Origin: Paulinella micropora | Taxonomy: Eukaryota; Cercozoa; Imbricatea; Euglyphida; Paulinellidae | Assembly (NCBI GenBank): GCA_019918135.1 | Contig: WBZZ01000340.1 | Location: 1 to 64,000 of the forward strand | Reading direction: 5' to 3' | Length of the DNA stretch: 64,000 nucleotides | Shown: positions 1 through 11,019 of the stretch, in pieces | Layout: each line of letters opens with the position of its first letter | Numbering within the stretch: position 1 is the stretch's first letter | Notes under the pieces: model-generated | Database searches by the model: none | What the model was told of the DNA's origin: nothing | The model's input: the letters and a program-made list of their open reading frames with translations, nothing else | Translations under genes and position numbers: made by a program

Positions 1-2105
1 CCAACTCCATGTTTGAAAAAGTTAGGCGTGTCGGCGGGTCCGGGTAGTGGGGGGTAGGGAGGGGCGGGGCAGAGTATGGTGTGGGGGTGTCCGGTGGTGT
101 CTTCGTGTGTGTGTATAGTGTTTTGGGGGTAGAACGAGTGTCTGAATCGAATGGTGAAGACGAGAGAACACCAACTCAGTGTTTTGAAAAAGTTGGATGT
201 GTCTGTGTGTGTAGTCGTCATGACGGTACTGGCGGTTCCAGACCTACCAACCACCGCGCCGGTGTCGGCTGCCAAGGACACCAGCCTGCCTACAGACGTG
301 GACACCAGGCGTCCGGCGAGCAGGAGCGACAGACCCGAGAAGAAGGCCAGGAAGGCCGGCGAGGCAGGTGCGGAAGAAGGTACCCCCCGGCCGTTCCAGC
401 CCATGGGCCGTATGCTCGGCGTCGAGGAAGTCTCGTGGCTCGACAAGGACCAAGAGCAGTCTGTTGGCTGGGACACGTCTATGCTAGACGGTGTACAGTA
501 CCTGCGTGTGAGCTTTCGCAACCAGGTCACCGGCAAACTCAGGAAAGTCTACGAGCCCTGGAAGCGGTACTGGCCTGGAACGAGCACGACCCGGTAGAGC
601 ACGCACAGTGGGTGCGAACGATCAACGAGGAGGTAGTTGCAAAGCGAGGCTCGTGGAAGTGTCTTGGCGATGGTTCGGCCTTGCCTGCGGCTGTAGTGAC
701 GCCCGGTTTGGCTGGGGTCGCTGCAGTTGCTAGCAAGGTCCAACAACGCTTCAAGCACCTCCAGAGGTACGCGTGCGCAGCTTTTGCCCTGTTCAACGTG
801 CTGGACGCGCCGCGCCAATACAACAAGAAGATGCGCACGTTCAAGAAGAGCATCAAGTCTCTCGCCGTCTTCTTCGAGTTTGTCGACTGGTTGCAGAACC
901 CCGATCTCGTGGTCTGCCGCCAGCCCGTCGTCGCCAGGAGCCTCAACAAGCTGCTCGAACCCACGCAAGGGCTGGCACTAGTTACCAAGGGCACCCACTG
1001 CTTCGGGATCGACTTTGGGCGACGCCTGCTCTTCGATGGTCGTTCTGACCACGCCCACGTGCTGTGTGAGCCAACGCTGCTGCACCACTGCTTCAAGCAA
1101 GGTTCGCCCTTCGAACTCATCTCTGTCTCTCATCCCGGCTTCAGGAAAGGCTAGTTCAAGACTTAATCATTAAAAGGGTTCCGGGGTCCGGTCGGGTCTG
1201 TCGGTCGACACCGTGCCAGTGTCGGTCGACACCGTGGAAGTGTCGGCCGACACTACGCTAAGGGCCGGTCGGTCCGCTTGAGAACCCGAGCCGGGGTAAA
1301 CCCTCCCCCATATAAGGGGGGAGGTACCTATGTACCTAGCCGTTGGCCAAATTCAAAAAGTGCCGTCTCAGGCCCCTTTAAAAAATCTCATGGCCGGACA
1401 GGACCAAATGCCATTTTGTCCCGGGTGTGCACCAGTACGCCCTGAGAACCGGAGGCGGTGGTAAACCCTCCCACCCAACCGGGGGGGATGTACCTATGTA
1501 CCTAGCCGTTGGCCAAATTCAAAAAGTGCCGTCTCAGGCCCCTTTAAAAAATCTCAGCCTACCCAGCGGCCTCCCACAGAGCAACCCCCCCCCCCTCTCC
1601 CCTTTTTGCCTCCTTTCCTACCCCCCTTTCTTGAGATTCTCTTTTCTAAAAACTAGTTATACATAGAAAGTAGAAAAAGGAGGGAGGTACCACGTACCTG
1701 CCGGTACCGGGGGTTTGGGGCCGGCTCGGCGTCTCAGCCCGCCAGCAGGTCCGGGGCGGGGGAGGGGGGGGGGGGGGGTTTCCCGTGGACGGCCGCAGGG
1801 CAAAACTTTAGCCAAAAATGCGGGTCAACACGGACGACACGCCACCCACCCCATTTTCCCGGCGGCCGGTGGCAAGCAATACCCACCACTCGACCGAACT
1901 TTTTTGGCGGGGCCGGCCGGTCGCACGAGCCTCGGCGGTTTCGTCGTCGTGTCTCGGTCACAACCCTCGAGTTTCGACCGAGGGCAAGTGGGTAGCAGCC
2001 AGGGTCGAACCCCTTGTCGGCCGTACCACTGGATGTGGACAAATTCCCGGAAACTTACCGCGCCGCAAACCAGGGCAAATTTTCGCGAAACACTGCGCCA
2101 CCGCC
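1..2105 (+). repeat. Left terminal inverted repeat of the virus-like element
   Basis: Two blocks match the right end in inverted orientation. Positions 1166-1262 (ATTAAAAGGGTTCCGGGGTC followed by GTCGGTCGACAC units) mirror 48445-48551. Positions 1740-2095 mirror about 47300-47690, including the run CCTCGGCGGTTTCGTCGTCG and the TTTCGCGAAA end. The repeat also holds one copy of the terminal gene. Its outer limit is cut by the window edge. Confidence 0.85.
220..1154 (+). pseudogene. Terminal-repeat gene, papain-like protease candidate, left copy (broken)
   Basis: This is the left member of a gene pair mirrored in the two terminal repeats. The start is placed at the ATG that opens MTVLAVPDLPT, because the right copy begins with nearly the same residues. 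The two proteins then diverge, but both keep a Cys-containing helix-like segment (here YACAAFALFNVL) and, further on, a His-Asp strand (THCFGIDFGRRLLFD). A Cys then His then Asp order is typical of papain-like (clan CA) peptidases. That reading rests on a few residues and no family could be named. A DNA- or RNA-binding terminal protein is an alternative. The copy is broken, with about one break. Confidence 0.45.
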
Positions 2106-2209
2106 CACCATAGACGTCTTTTTTCATTTTTTACATACCACTCTTTTTCGTCTGTTTACGCGCGTTTTTTTTTATTGATTTGCTTGTGTGTACAGAGACT
2201 TTCTGAGAT
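1155..2209. repeat. Non-coding inner part of the left terminal repeat with short direct repeats
   Basis: No gene is supported here. Positions 1199-1262 hold three spaced copies of a GTCGGTCGACAC-like unit. A block of about 110 bp (GAGAACC, then GGTACCTATGTACCTAGCCG, then AAAAAATCTCA) occurs twice, at 1280-1390 and 1443-1555. Then follow C-rich and G-rich runs (about 1580 and 1765) and the conserved inner arm 1740-2095. The short A/T-rich stretch 2110-2209 directly precedes the helicase gene and probably contains its promoter. Confidence 0.6.
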
Positions 2210-4748
2210 ATGCCTCGTGCAAAGAAGAAGGACGCGAGCGAAGAGGATGACGAGAATGTTGGGCTGGTGCTGTACCAGAAGCTGGACTACGCGCGCCTCG
2301 AGAACATATCTATACTCAACGCTCACTTCGATCCAGACGAGGTGCGGGCCGTGAAGAGCTTGCTTAAAGCGCACAAGGGCCAGGTTTTTGCGGAAGTCAA
2401 GTATAAGGAGAGCGAGAAGTTGAAGGGATCCAGGCTATGGAGCGGCGATTCCGTGGGCATGGTCAGCGGTTGGATCTGCCGTCTCGTCGCCGGTGAGCTG
2501 TACGAATGGCTGGACATCAAGAACGCCTGCTGTACCATCATGGTTCAGCTTATGGAGAAGAACGACATTGTCGTGCCGTCTATCGTCAGGCGTTTCGCAG
2601 GCGGCGAGCGCGAGGCCATGATTACCGAGCTACTGGCCGAGGTAAGGAAGGAGGACAACAAGGACAGCCGCAAGTGGGGGAAGCAGTGTTTTCTGGCGTC
2701 ATCAACGGCCAGGCAGTGCGAGGAGTTCAGGAGCTGGACTGTCCGATCCTGCGGGACTGGCAGCAGGCTTGGGTCAACCTGATCCCAAGTTCAAGAGGCT
2801 GGCCGAGTTTCAACCTGTCTGGGAAAACGTGGAAGAAAGGGGGACAAGAAACACAACAAGAACGGCACGTTCATTGCCTACATGTGGCAGCTCTACGAAC
2901 GCAAGATTATGCAAGGCATCGTCGACTTCTTCCACTCTATCAAGGACGACAGGGACAAGTGCGTGTACAGGGTTGGGGTGTGGAAGCACGACGAGATAGG
3001 TGTGCATAAGCTACCTGGCGGCGAGCGGATCATGACTGACGAGATGATCGGGCGCGTCAAGCAGCACATCAAGGATGAGTTCGGCTTCGAGCTGGACTAC
3101 CACTCTGACGACTGTTCCCCTGCGGAGGAAGACTGGAACATCTACTACGGCGCTCGGTGCCTCCACCTGATCTCGAACAACTTGGAACGCTGCATGCACG
3201 AGCTTGTCCTGTACGGCAGCAAGCACAAGCACGTGCGCTTCGATGGTGCGGTCCTGCGGCCACATGAATCAATTCCCGGCGTCTACACGAAGATCAATGC
3301 GAGATTCGCCGACTACGTAAACACTGCCCTGGCTGCCTCTGTCTACTACACCGAACGGGTGAATCGCTTGTCTTCTCTCGAGGAGTGGTACGAGACTGGC
3401 CACCACCCTCGTTTCCCTGTTCTGTGCAAAAGCCAGATGCAGTCCAATTGGATAAGCTTCAGGAACTGCACATTCGACATCAAGGAACTGAACCTTTACA
3501 CGTGGGAGCAACTGGCAGAAGCGGGCAAGAAGCCGCCCTTTACCGATCATTTCTACGACGTGGAAGTGGACATCGCCAAGCTGGAAGAGTCGGAGGATCA
3601 CCCTGACGAGTGGCTGACCCCGATGTGGACCGCGTCTGCTTCGGTACCAGCTTTCTAAGGAGATGGCAGAGTTCCTGGAAGTGAGCCTGGGCCGCGTACA
3701 GTACCCGGTCTGTGCCTACGACGACTGGCAGGACTTCGTGTACATGGTAGGCGATACTCGCACGGGCAAGGGCACCGTCATCAAGGTTCTGAGGGCCATG
3801 AAATCTAGCCACAAGGTGGGTGCCTTGGCACTGTCGTCCGAAGGCAAGTTCGGCATGCAGGGGTGTACCTGAAGGAGCTCCTGGTGATGGACGACATGCC
3901 GGCCGGCTTCGAGAAGGCGCTGGACCAGTCCTTGTTACAGCGCATGGTTTCGGGCGAGATGGTGCCAGTAGAACGCAAGTACATGACGGGGATCACAGAC
4001 CATGTCTGGACAGTGCCCAGGTCTGGGCTAGCAACCACGTGGTGAACTACAAGGACAACCAAGGACAGTTCTGCGAGCGATGCACATGTTTTCTATTTCC
4101 GTACGGAGGTGAAGGAGAAGAAGCCATGGCTGGCGGAAGACATCATCAAGCACGAGCTGCCTACGTTCTGCTGCGATGCGTCAAGCGTTATAGGAATTTG
4201 GTGGAGGAGAAGGGTCGATGTGATTTTTGGATGCACGTCGCGCCCGAGGACCTGTGTACTAACAAAAAGAATATTCAGAGCCAGACGAACCTGTTGAACA
4301 AGTTCCTTAACGAAGGTAGCAGCGAATGGCGAGTGCAGAATAAGCCTGGCCACTTTACTCCGTGGGACAAGTTCGAGAATGCCTTTGTCAAGTTCCTGAA
4401 AGACGACCAGCGCTCGTTCTTCGTCAAGTTCGACGACATCGGGACACCGCGTTGCGCAGGGCAGGGTACGAGGTGTTCAGGGGCGAAAAGAAATGCAATT
4501 TCTGCAAGTATTGCAGCACACACAAGGACATGCCTGGCCAAGACTGTGGGCCGAAGTTTGGCTGCTCTGAGAAAATGTGCTGGATGACCCCTAACAAGGA
4601 GAACTGCGGCGACCACTACAACGAGAAGCGCGGGCGTGGCAAGCTACCGGGCGTCCGCAACATGAAGCTAGTGAGGAAGGACGATTACGTGGAGGAAGGC
4701 GACGACGACTCTACACTGGACGAATGCGTCGAGCGGTGGTGGAGCTGA
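2210..4748 (+). pseudogene. D5-like primase/superfamily 3 helicase (broken)
   Basis: This is the replicative primase-helicase of the element. The N-terminal region is basic and acidic and contains an EWLDIKNAC segment like the D-I-x-N-A motif seen in primase parts of related viruses. The SF3 helicase core follows, with Walker A MVGDTRTGKGT near 3750, a Walker B-like LLVMDDMP near 3885, and the downstream SGEMVPVERKY segment near 3950. The C-terminus has a Cys/His-rich stretch near 4490-4610 (CNFCKYC, CSEKMCW), probably zinc binding. In nucleocytoplasmic viruses such proteins unwind the genome and prime synthesis. It is the first gene inside the left terminal repeat. The copy has about four breaks. 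The helicase assignment is secure; the primase part is inferred from family architecture. Confidence 0.85.
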
Positions 4749-5140
4749 AGGCGACAAAGGCAGACAGGAGTCGATCAGCGTGCGACCGAGCGGATGCTGA
4801 AGGCACAGCGCAGGCTCGTCTGTAAGTCGCGGTGTCGCTAACCGGGGAGCGCTGAACCATTGTATGAAACAGAAAGAAAGAGGGGGAGGGGCGGAGAGAC
4901 CAAGGACGGCAAGAGAAAGAGGCAGAAACTGGAAGAAGGGGCTGAGCAAGTCACTGCTGACGCTGACGTCTGAGATTTTTTGGTGATTATTAAAAATTAC
5001 ATCTTCCCGGAAACTATTTAAAACAAATTCAAAACTGATTAATAAAACCAAAAAAAGGCGCGCGCCTGACAGAGACCACAGAGAATTGAACTGTGACACA
5101 TTTTTTCTTGTGTATACTGTTTTTGACTCGTTAGGCTAAC
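4749..5140. other. Intergenic stretch after the helicase gene
   Basis: No supported gene lies here. The first part is purine-rich and could be a remnant tail of the helicase frame. From about 4975 to 5130 it is A/T-rich (TTATTAAAAATTAC, then TTAATAAAACC), which fits a terminator or polyadenylation region followed by the promoter of the next gene. Confidence 0.4.
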
Positions 5141-5479
5141 ATGTCAGACACACAAACTACCAAAGTTGACAATAAGCTACTGTTCGTTGCCGGGTGCCTT
5201 CCTGCCCGTTTTTTACTGGCCAAAGTGGCACTTGACGCGGCACCGCCGACCAAAGACAAACTGCGTGTTCTTGCCATGGTCCCGGCCGTCGTGTGGCTTT
5301 CAGAAATCTTGAACAACCAAGAAAAAGGCTTCCTGGGTGGACCAGTCTGGTGGCGAGATAACCCCTTGTGGCACGGGCTGCTTTATATGCTATTTGCTTC
5401 TACGGGGAAAGGAGAATTACTAGTGACGGACGCCCTGCTGGCTTCGTACTTTGGCTTCCAGCATTTCAGCAGAGAATGA
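5141..5479 (+). CDS. Small multi-pass membrane protein, unknown function
   Basis: This is an open reading frame of 112 residues beginning MSDTQTTKVDNKLL. It contains about three hydrophobic segments, roughly residues 12-32 (LLFVAGCLPARFLLAKVALD), 43-56 (VLAMVPAVVWLSEI) and 73-105. A WWRDNPLWHG segment lies between the last two. Proteins of this size and layout are common in algal large DNA viruses, where they may sit in the virion's inner membrane. The role here is inference. The gene ends just before the ribonucleotide reductase gene, and the two may be transcribed together. It looks whole. Confidence 0.6.
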   Translation: MSDTQTTKVDNKLLFVAGCLPARFLLAKVALDAAPPTKDKLRVLAMVPAVVWLSEILNNQEKGFLGGPVWWRDNPLWHGLLYMLFASTGKGELLVTDALLASYFGFQHFSRE

Positions 5480-5516
5480 TTTTTTTTCTCTTGTGCCAGT
5501 ATGTAAGCACGGCGAA

Positions 5517-7777
5517 ATGCAGGTCAAAAAAAGAGATGGTTCGTTGGAGCCGGTGTGTTTCGACAAGATCTTGCAGCGCATCGCGATCCTTGCGAGTGAC
5601 CTGCCCGGGGCCAATGCGGTCGAGGTGGCCAAAACCGCTATTACCGGCCTACGAAATGGCATCTCCACGTCCGAACTGGATGGACTCGCGGCCGCAACCT
5701 GCGCCAGCCTGGCCTCTTACCACCCCGACTACGCGTTGCTCGGCGGCCGCCTTGAGGCCAGCAATGTCCAAAAACAGTGTCCCCCCACGTTCCAGGGCGC
5801 GGTGGACCGTCTGCGCCTGTCGTTGGTGCCCAGCTTTTCTGTCTTTGTCGACAAGCACGCCGCCGCCCTGAACGCAATGATAAGACGGGAACGAGACCTC
5901 AATTTTGACTTTTTTGGCATAGCTACGCTCAAGCAAGGCTACCTCCTCAAAGACAGTGACGACAAGATCTGCGAGACGCCACAATATCTGTATATGCGAA
6001 TTGCGGTGGCTCTGCACCACGGCCTGGTAGACAGCGGAGACAGAGTCTTGCTCAAGATCCAGGACACTTACAATCTCTTAAGTGCCGGCTTGTACAGCCA
6101 TGCTTCACCAACCATGTTCCATGCCGGCCTGCGCCGAAACCAGCAGCTGGCTTCGTGTTTCTTGCTGCCCGTTAGAGAAGACTCGCTTTCCGGGATCTTC
6201 GAGACGGTGAAAGACTGTGCAATTATCTCCAAGCATGCAGGGGGCATTGGGCTGTACGCAGGCAACGTGCGAGCGACAGGATCCAAGATTTACGGGACGG
6301 GGGGCAAAAGCGACGGGATCGTGCCGCTTTGTCGGATTCTGAACGAGACGAGTCGCTACGCCAATCAGTCAGGACGTAGGAAAGGGGCGTTTGCGGTGTA
6401 CATGCCCCCTTGGCACAAGGACATCTACGACTTCCTTGCCTTGCGCCAGAATACAGGTGCGGCGGAAACGAGAGCGAGTTTTTGTTTACCGCGCTTAGTA
6501 TTCCATCGCTTTTTATGGAACGAGTGCGCGACGACGGTGACTGGACACTGTTTTGTCCGACCGAGGTGCCGGGACTAGACGAGTGCTGGGGCAAGCTCTG
6601 GGAGTCTCGCTACACCCACGCCGAGAAAACACTGCAGGGCCAAGAAGTAAAAGCTCGGCATCTGTGGTCAGCCATTTTGAAAGCTCAAATCGAAACAGGC
6701 ACCCCCTACTTGATCTTTCGGGACCACGCCCAATGCCAAGAGCAACCAGCAGCACTGCGGTACCATCAAGAACTCGAACCTGTGCGCGGAGATCATAGAA
6801 GTGAGCTCGTCCGAAGAGACTGGCGTCTGCAACCTCGCGTCGCTGTGTCTGCCCCGTTTTGTCACAGGGGACAAAAAACTCGACATCAGCCTCCTCCACG
6901 CCGTCACGCGTAGTGCGGTAAAAGCACTGGACCGTGTCATTGACCTGAGCACTTACCCCGTCCCCGAGGCTAAAATGTCAAACTTGGAGCACAGGCCGGT
7001 TGGGTTGGGCATCTGTGGACTGGCAGACCTGTTCATGATCATGGGAGTTTCCTTTGAGAGCCCCGAAGCAGCCGTCTTGAATGAGCGAGTCTCTCGCGAA
7101 ATCTACTCGCGGCTGTGTCTGCTAGTGTAGAATTGGCCAGAGAAAAGGGGTGCTATCCGGAGTTCGAAGGTAGTCCCGCTTCGCAAGGCAAGCTGCAGCC
7201 GGACCTTTGGGGCGTGGAGCGCTCGACTGACAGATGGGTTAAGCTCAAGGCAGACATAAAGGCTCATGGTTTACGTAATAGTTTACTTGTAGCACTAATG
7301 CCCACGGCTAGCACGTCTCAGATACTGGGAGTGAACGAGAGTTTTGAACCAATTTTTAGCAATCTTATGGTCAGACGTACTTTGGCAGGGGAACACACAC
7401 TGCTTAATCGATATCTGGTAAGATCACTCGAAAGCAGGGGGCTCTGGACCCCGGCAGTCAGAGCGCAGCTTCTGGCAACGACGGGTCAGTCCAGGACATT
7501 GCAACCACACCGGACGACATTAAACAAGTGTACAAGACGGTCTGGGAAGTGCCGATGAAGACACAACTGCAATTCTCTGCGCTGCGTGGTCCTTACGTGT
7601 GTCAGTCGCCTTCTCAACGTCTACTTAGCCAACGCAACCGAGCGCAAGCTGTCTTCGTCTTATTTTTTTGCCTGGGAATCGGGCTTAAAGACCGGCTGCT
7701 ATTACCTTCGAACCAAGGCAGTTACTAGTGCCAGACAATCGTGTACTGGTGATGTGTGTGTCATGTGTACAGTTTAA
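5517..7777 (+). pseudogene. Ribonucleoside-diphosphate reductase large subunit, class Ia (broken)
   Basis: This subunit reduces ribonucleotides to deoxyribonucleotides with the small subunit encoded at 39,595. The start is placed at MQVKKRDGSLEP because this opens the ATP-cone regulatory domain; an upstream in-frame ATG at 5451 overlaps the preceding gene. Visible landmarks are LYSHASPTMFHAG and QQLASCFLL (first active-site Cys region, near 6130-6160), KHAGGIGLYAGNVRATGS (near 6230), CNLASLCLPRF (near 6830), PVGLGICGLADLF (near 7000), LMPTASTSQILG (near 7300), and a C-terminal CVMC pair for redox exchange at the very end. The layout is full length. The copy is broken, with about four breaks. 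The enzyme would supply dNTPs in the cytosol of the infected cell. Confidence 0.93.
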
Positions 7778-8502
7778 TTAAACTAGGTCTACGGTCAAGT
7801 CCATGGCCAAATGGCCGCCCTCGCCGTTCTCTTCGGATAGTGACACGCCAAACGCTTCTTTTTCCGAGAGGTCCTGGTCAGGGTAGCCCAGGCCCTCGTG
7901 TTGCTTGCGAATCTGCAGAACGCGCCACGACAGGGTAACTTTTTCGCCCTTAGAACACAGCGCAGTAGCTTGAATCACCGTTTTCACCACATCTCCCTTT
8001 TGCAGCGTGGCGGTGTCGGCCCGCCCAAGAACCGGGCGCCCGTGACAGTGGCGGTCAGGCGCGGTGCCCAGGCCCGATCCGATTTCTGCGACGTGCGCAG
8101 CCGTGTGCAGGGCTGGTAGCAGCACTTGACCTGCTCGTCGCTCCGTGCCATCGGGCCGGCCCTCTTCATCGTCGGCACAACCTTGTCGCGGTTCTCCACC
8201 ACGCTCGGCCACGCGATCGTCGATCGCTCGCACACCTGGTAGGCCTGCAGCACCGCGCCAAACTGTCGTGCGTCCTTAAAGTCGAGATCAATGGTGGTCT
8301 TGGCCGACTTGTTGCCTTGGTCGTACGTGCTCGGGTCCCAGGCCAGTTGCATGCGGGCAGGACCAGCGTCAGGCTCTTTTTGTCATAGCACAAGTTCGAA
8401 AAGATGCTTCCGTACGCACTCGTGGTCAGACAGGTGCAGCTTCTTCGGGTCGGCCGCCGGGTCAAAGGCCTTGACTTGGTTGTTGTCGGTGACGATAGAC
8501 AT
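7778..8502 (-). pseudogene. Probable OB-fold DNA-binding protein (broken)
   Basis: The gene starts with MSIVTDNNQVKAF and spans about 240 codons. The C-terminal part contains LQKGDVVKTVIQ, then ALCSKGEKVTLSWRVLQIR. This resembles the strand pattern (K-x-V-x-x-x-I-x-C, then G-K-x-x-x-x-W-x-x-x-Q) of the single-stranded DNA-binding proteins of iridoviruses, marseilleviruses and chloroviruses. The role in replication or recombination is inferred from that resemblance and from its place beside the clamp gene, with which it is divergently arranged. The copy is broken, with two or three breaks. Confidence 0.4.
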
Positions 8503-8648
8503 TTCGATTTGTGGGGCTCTTGTTTATTTCGACGGTACAGGTTTTTCTTTTTCGGCTTTTAAATCTTAAATCTCGAATCTCGCAATTTAAAGGTTTTAAT
8601 TAGAAAGAGAGAAAAAAAAAGCGGCAAACAGAACAAACGTCTCACAAA
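8503..8648. promoter_or_regulatory. Divergent promoter region between the DNA-binding and clamp genes
   Basis: The 146 bp between two divergent start codons are A/T-rich and include TTTTAATTAGAAAGAG near 8593, a match to the TTAATTA motif found in many gaps of the element. It must hold promoters for both directions. Confidence 0.5.
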
Positions 8649-9612
8649 ATGATGACTCGTTTTCTTTGGAGGTCCAAGACCCACGGAATTGCGTTCAGAC
8701 GGGCGCTCGACTCGCTGTCGCCGCTGTTGCTGGAGGCCGAATTGAGGCCACGGTCGACAAGCTCGTGCTCTGCAGCGCGGCCGACGGGCTGGTCGGGCAG
8801 TTCGTGGTCCCCTTTTCGGGCGCCAATGGTGATTATGTCAACCTGATGTTCCCAAGTGCGTGTTCAGCGTCGATCTCAAGGAGATGTCCTGCTGGCTTTC
8901 TACTTTCCGCGAGGGCATGGTCTTGGAACTTTCAGTCGCGGTCGACAACAAGCTCTGTGTCAAATTCTACAACGAGGCCAAATCGTTCGAGCACTACTCT
9001 GACCTGACCTCGCTCCTCGTGTCCCAGGAGGCTGCTTTTCTGCCAACGACCGAGTGGACCAATGTCGACCGCCTCGTCGAAGTCTCTGGCCCCGCCCTGA
9101 ACGCCGTGATCCGTCATCATTCCAAATCCAATTCGCACTGCCGTCTGTTCGTGGAAGGGGACAGGCTCTGTACCGAGTCCTCCTTACGAGCAGTGGACGC
9201 AAGTCGGCTGGCACGCACTTCGCTCGGCGGTATCGCCCTGCTCGCAGAGGACAAGGACTCGCTGCTGAAATCGGACCTGTCACACCCGCCTACCGAAGCC
9301 GGCGAGTGTGTCTACGCCCTGGAAGTCCTCAAGAAGATACTCAAATCGTGTGCTTTCCAGGAGAAAAAGACTGGCCGGGTGCTGGTCGGCGCTGCCCCGA
9401 ACGTGCTGCACCTCGTCTTCAAGCGGGACGGCGGCCCGTGGCTCAAGTACACTATCCTGGCCGACGCCGAATCGCCGCCCCCTCTGCCCGCGCTGGCGCC
9501 GCTCGCCCTGACCACCGACAGCGCCGCCGAGGAGAGTGAACAGCGCAGGGTGGTCAAACGCAAGAAGAAGAACCCGAAGAGGAAGAGAGACGAATCCCAG
9601 GCAGGCGCTTAA
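8649..9612 (+). pseudogene. PCNA-like sliding clamp (broken)
   Basis: The family encircles DNA as a trimer and tethers polymerases and other replication enzymes. The order of segments fits a clamp: LVLCSAADG near 8760, GANGDYVNLMFPS, VFSVDLKEMSCWLSTF, then ELSVAVDNKLCVKFYN (first domain and start of the connector). Further on, YALEVLKKILKSC (near 9315) and LHLVFKRDGGPWLKYTILA (near 9410-9460) match the last helix and C-terminal strands of PCNA. An extra basic tail (KRKKKNPKRKRD) looks like a nuclear localisation signal. The copy has about two breaks. Sequence identity to host clamps is low, so the assignment rests on the pattern. Confidence 0.6.
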
Positions 9613-9696
9613 GCCTCCTTAGCGTGTACTTGCGGCCAGCGAGCTTGCTAATAAAATTCTTTTGTGTCTCTTTGCGGTGTACTGGCACGTACCAAT

Positions 9697-10026
9697 TCAC
9701 AACCCGGCCCACGGCCTAAAAGCCGAGATGTCTAACGGTCCGACGTAATCTACTAGCTCGTGGCGTGGCGGTGCCGGCTGCACTAGCTGCTTGTGCAGAT
9801 TGACTCTCAGGAACGAGTGCAGCAGGTCCAGTGAACGCGAACGCAGCGTCTCGGCAATCCCATATTCCGCAAATTTGGCCGCGCACCCCATAGAGCAAAA
9901 GTGGCCCCAGACGAACAATTCTTCGTCCGCGTGGGCTATCGGCAAGCCGTACCACCTGCCGTCGTCCCTTGCACAGCCGTAGGAACAGTGCAGACACTTG
10001 CCCTTGTAGCCTTCAGTACCTTCCAT
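9697..10026 (-). CDS. VLTF2-like late transcription factor
   Basis: This is an open frame of 109 residues starting MEGTEGYKGKC. It has the zinc-binding layout of the poxvirus A1 (VLTF-2) family: a CLHCSYGC pair near the N-terminus, a short lP segment (GLPIAHADEELF), and the signature WGHFCSMGCAAKF. In poxviruses and their relatives this protein is needed for late gene transcription. It is divergent from the VLTF3-like gene and the two share a short promoter gap. It looks whole. Confidence 0.75.
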   Translation of the reverse strand: MEGTEGYKGKCLHCSYGCARDDGRWYGLPIAHADEELFVWGHFCSMGCAAKFAEYGIAETLRSRSLDLLHSFLRVNLHKQLVQPAPPRHELVDYVGPLDISAFRPWAGL

Positions 10027-10152
10027 CTTTTCTGGGTGCCTTTTCTTGGTCCTTTTTTCTGATTTTTCGTGGGTTGTTTCAACTCTTGGATCTTAAACGT
10101 CCACGTTTGTAATCTTTGTAAGTTTTTTTCTCTGCTGGCCTGTCACTTTTCA
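10027..10152. promoter_or_regulatory. Divergent promoter gap between VLTF2-like and VLTF3-like genes
   Basis: This is a T-rich gap between two divergent late-transcription-factor genes. The upstream in-frame ATG at 10,069 would give a Cys- and Phe-rich N-terminal extension that looks like translated promoter sequence, so the ATG at 10,153 is preferred for the rightward gene. Confidence 0.45.
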
Positions 10153-10974
10153 TGTATGTCCTGCGAACACACCTGGACGTTTAGCCTAGCAACCACCGGT
10201 ACGTACTGCTCCAAGTGTGGCCTGGTCAAGACAGAGCACGAGCTGTACACTTCACAATGCTGGCTGGTCAATGGGCAGATGGTAAGGGAGCAACACGCTC
10301 CCAGACATGTCGGCTACACTCGCCTGAGCCGCTTTCGTCAGATAATACGAGAGACCTTCAACCTGCGAGGTGTGAATCAATCTGCGTCGTGTGTCAGCCC
10401 GGCCTTGTTAGCACAGGCCCGGCGCCTGACCCACAAGTGGAGGGCACAGAACCCGACGCCCGCTCGCCTCGCGTACATCTGGCGCAGGGAGAAGCTAGGC
10501 CCTCTGACTACCGACCGAGCCAGCCAACTGTGCCACCTGTTAGGCTATGGCCTGAGCCGGCGCGAACCGAGCAAACAAACGCTGGAGGAACTGGAACGCC
10601 TCTTCAGAAAGGTCGACGCCTGCTGGCCCCGAGTGCTAAAGAAGCTGAGAGAGAGGTACGCGTGGGCCCGCCGGTGTTTTGTCAATTATCAGACTCTTCT
10701 CCGTGCTTTCCTGTTGTTGATGGACGAAGAAGGGCTAGCGGCACAGGTGCCAGAACTGAAACAGGCCGAGTCGCGCCACCGCCAAAGCGCCATGTTCGCG
10801 CTCGTGTGCGAAGAACAGGGCTGGCCTTTCATTGCCTTGGCTGGTTCACTGAACGGCAGCGGCCTCGCGCGCCCGCTCGCGAGCCATCTTTTGTCTGGCC
10901 CCCACGCCAAGAAGAAAAAGAAAAAGAAAAAAAAGAGAAAGATGCTGGCCGCGGGTGTTGCTGGCTATTGCTGA
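10153..10974 (+). CDS. VLTF3-like late transcription factor
   Basis: This is an open frame of about 273 residues from MSCEHTWTFSL. The N-terminal zinc ribbon (CEH, then TYCSKCGLVKTEHEL) is followed by HVGYTRLSRFRQIIRETFN, which matches the Y-x-R-x-x-x-F signature of the VLTF3 (poxvirus A2) family. The helical C-terminal half (residues about 100-250) contains RYAWARRCFVNYQTLLRAFL. The protein ends with a lysine run (9 or more) that may aid nuclear entry or DNA binding. VLTF3 is a hallmark gene of nucleocytoplasmic large DNA viruses and recruits RNA polymerase to late promoters. It looks whole. Confidence 0.8.
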   Translation, partial: CMSCEHTWTFSLATTGTYCSKCGLVKTEHELYTSQCWLVNGQMVREQHAPRHVGYTRLSRFRQIIRETFNLRGVNQSASCVSPALLAQARRLTHKWRAQNPTPARLAYIWRREKLGPLTTDRASQLCHLLGYGLSRREPSKQTLEELERLFRKVDACWPRVLKKLRERYAWARRCFVNYQTLLRAFLLLMDEEGLAAQVPELKQAESRHRQSAMFALVCEEQGWPFIALAGSLNGSGLARPLASHLLSGPHAKKKKKKKKKRKMLAAGVAGYC

Positions 10975-11019
10975 AAAAACAAATCTTGTACCCTATAGTC
11001 ATTAAACAAAAGAAAGAAG

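Noticed and set aside
2510-2540. D-I-K-N-A-C segment as a possible DNA polymerase B motif
   Set aside because: No other polymerase motif accompanies it and it lies upstream of an SF3 helicase core, as in primase-helicases.
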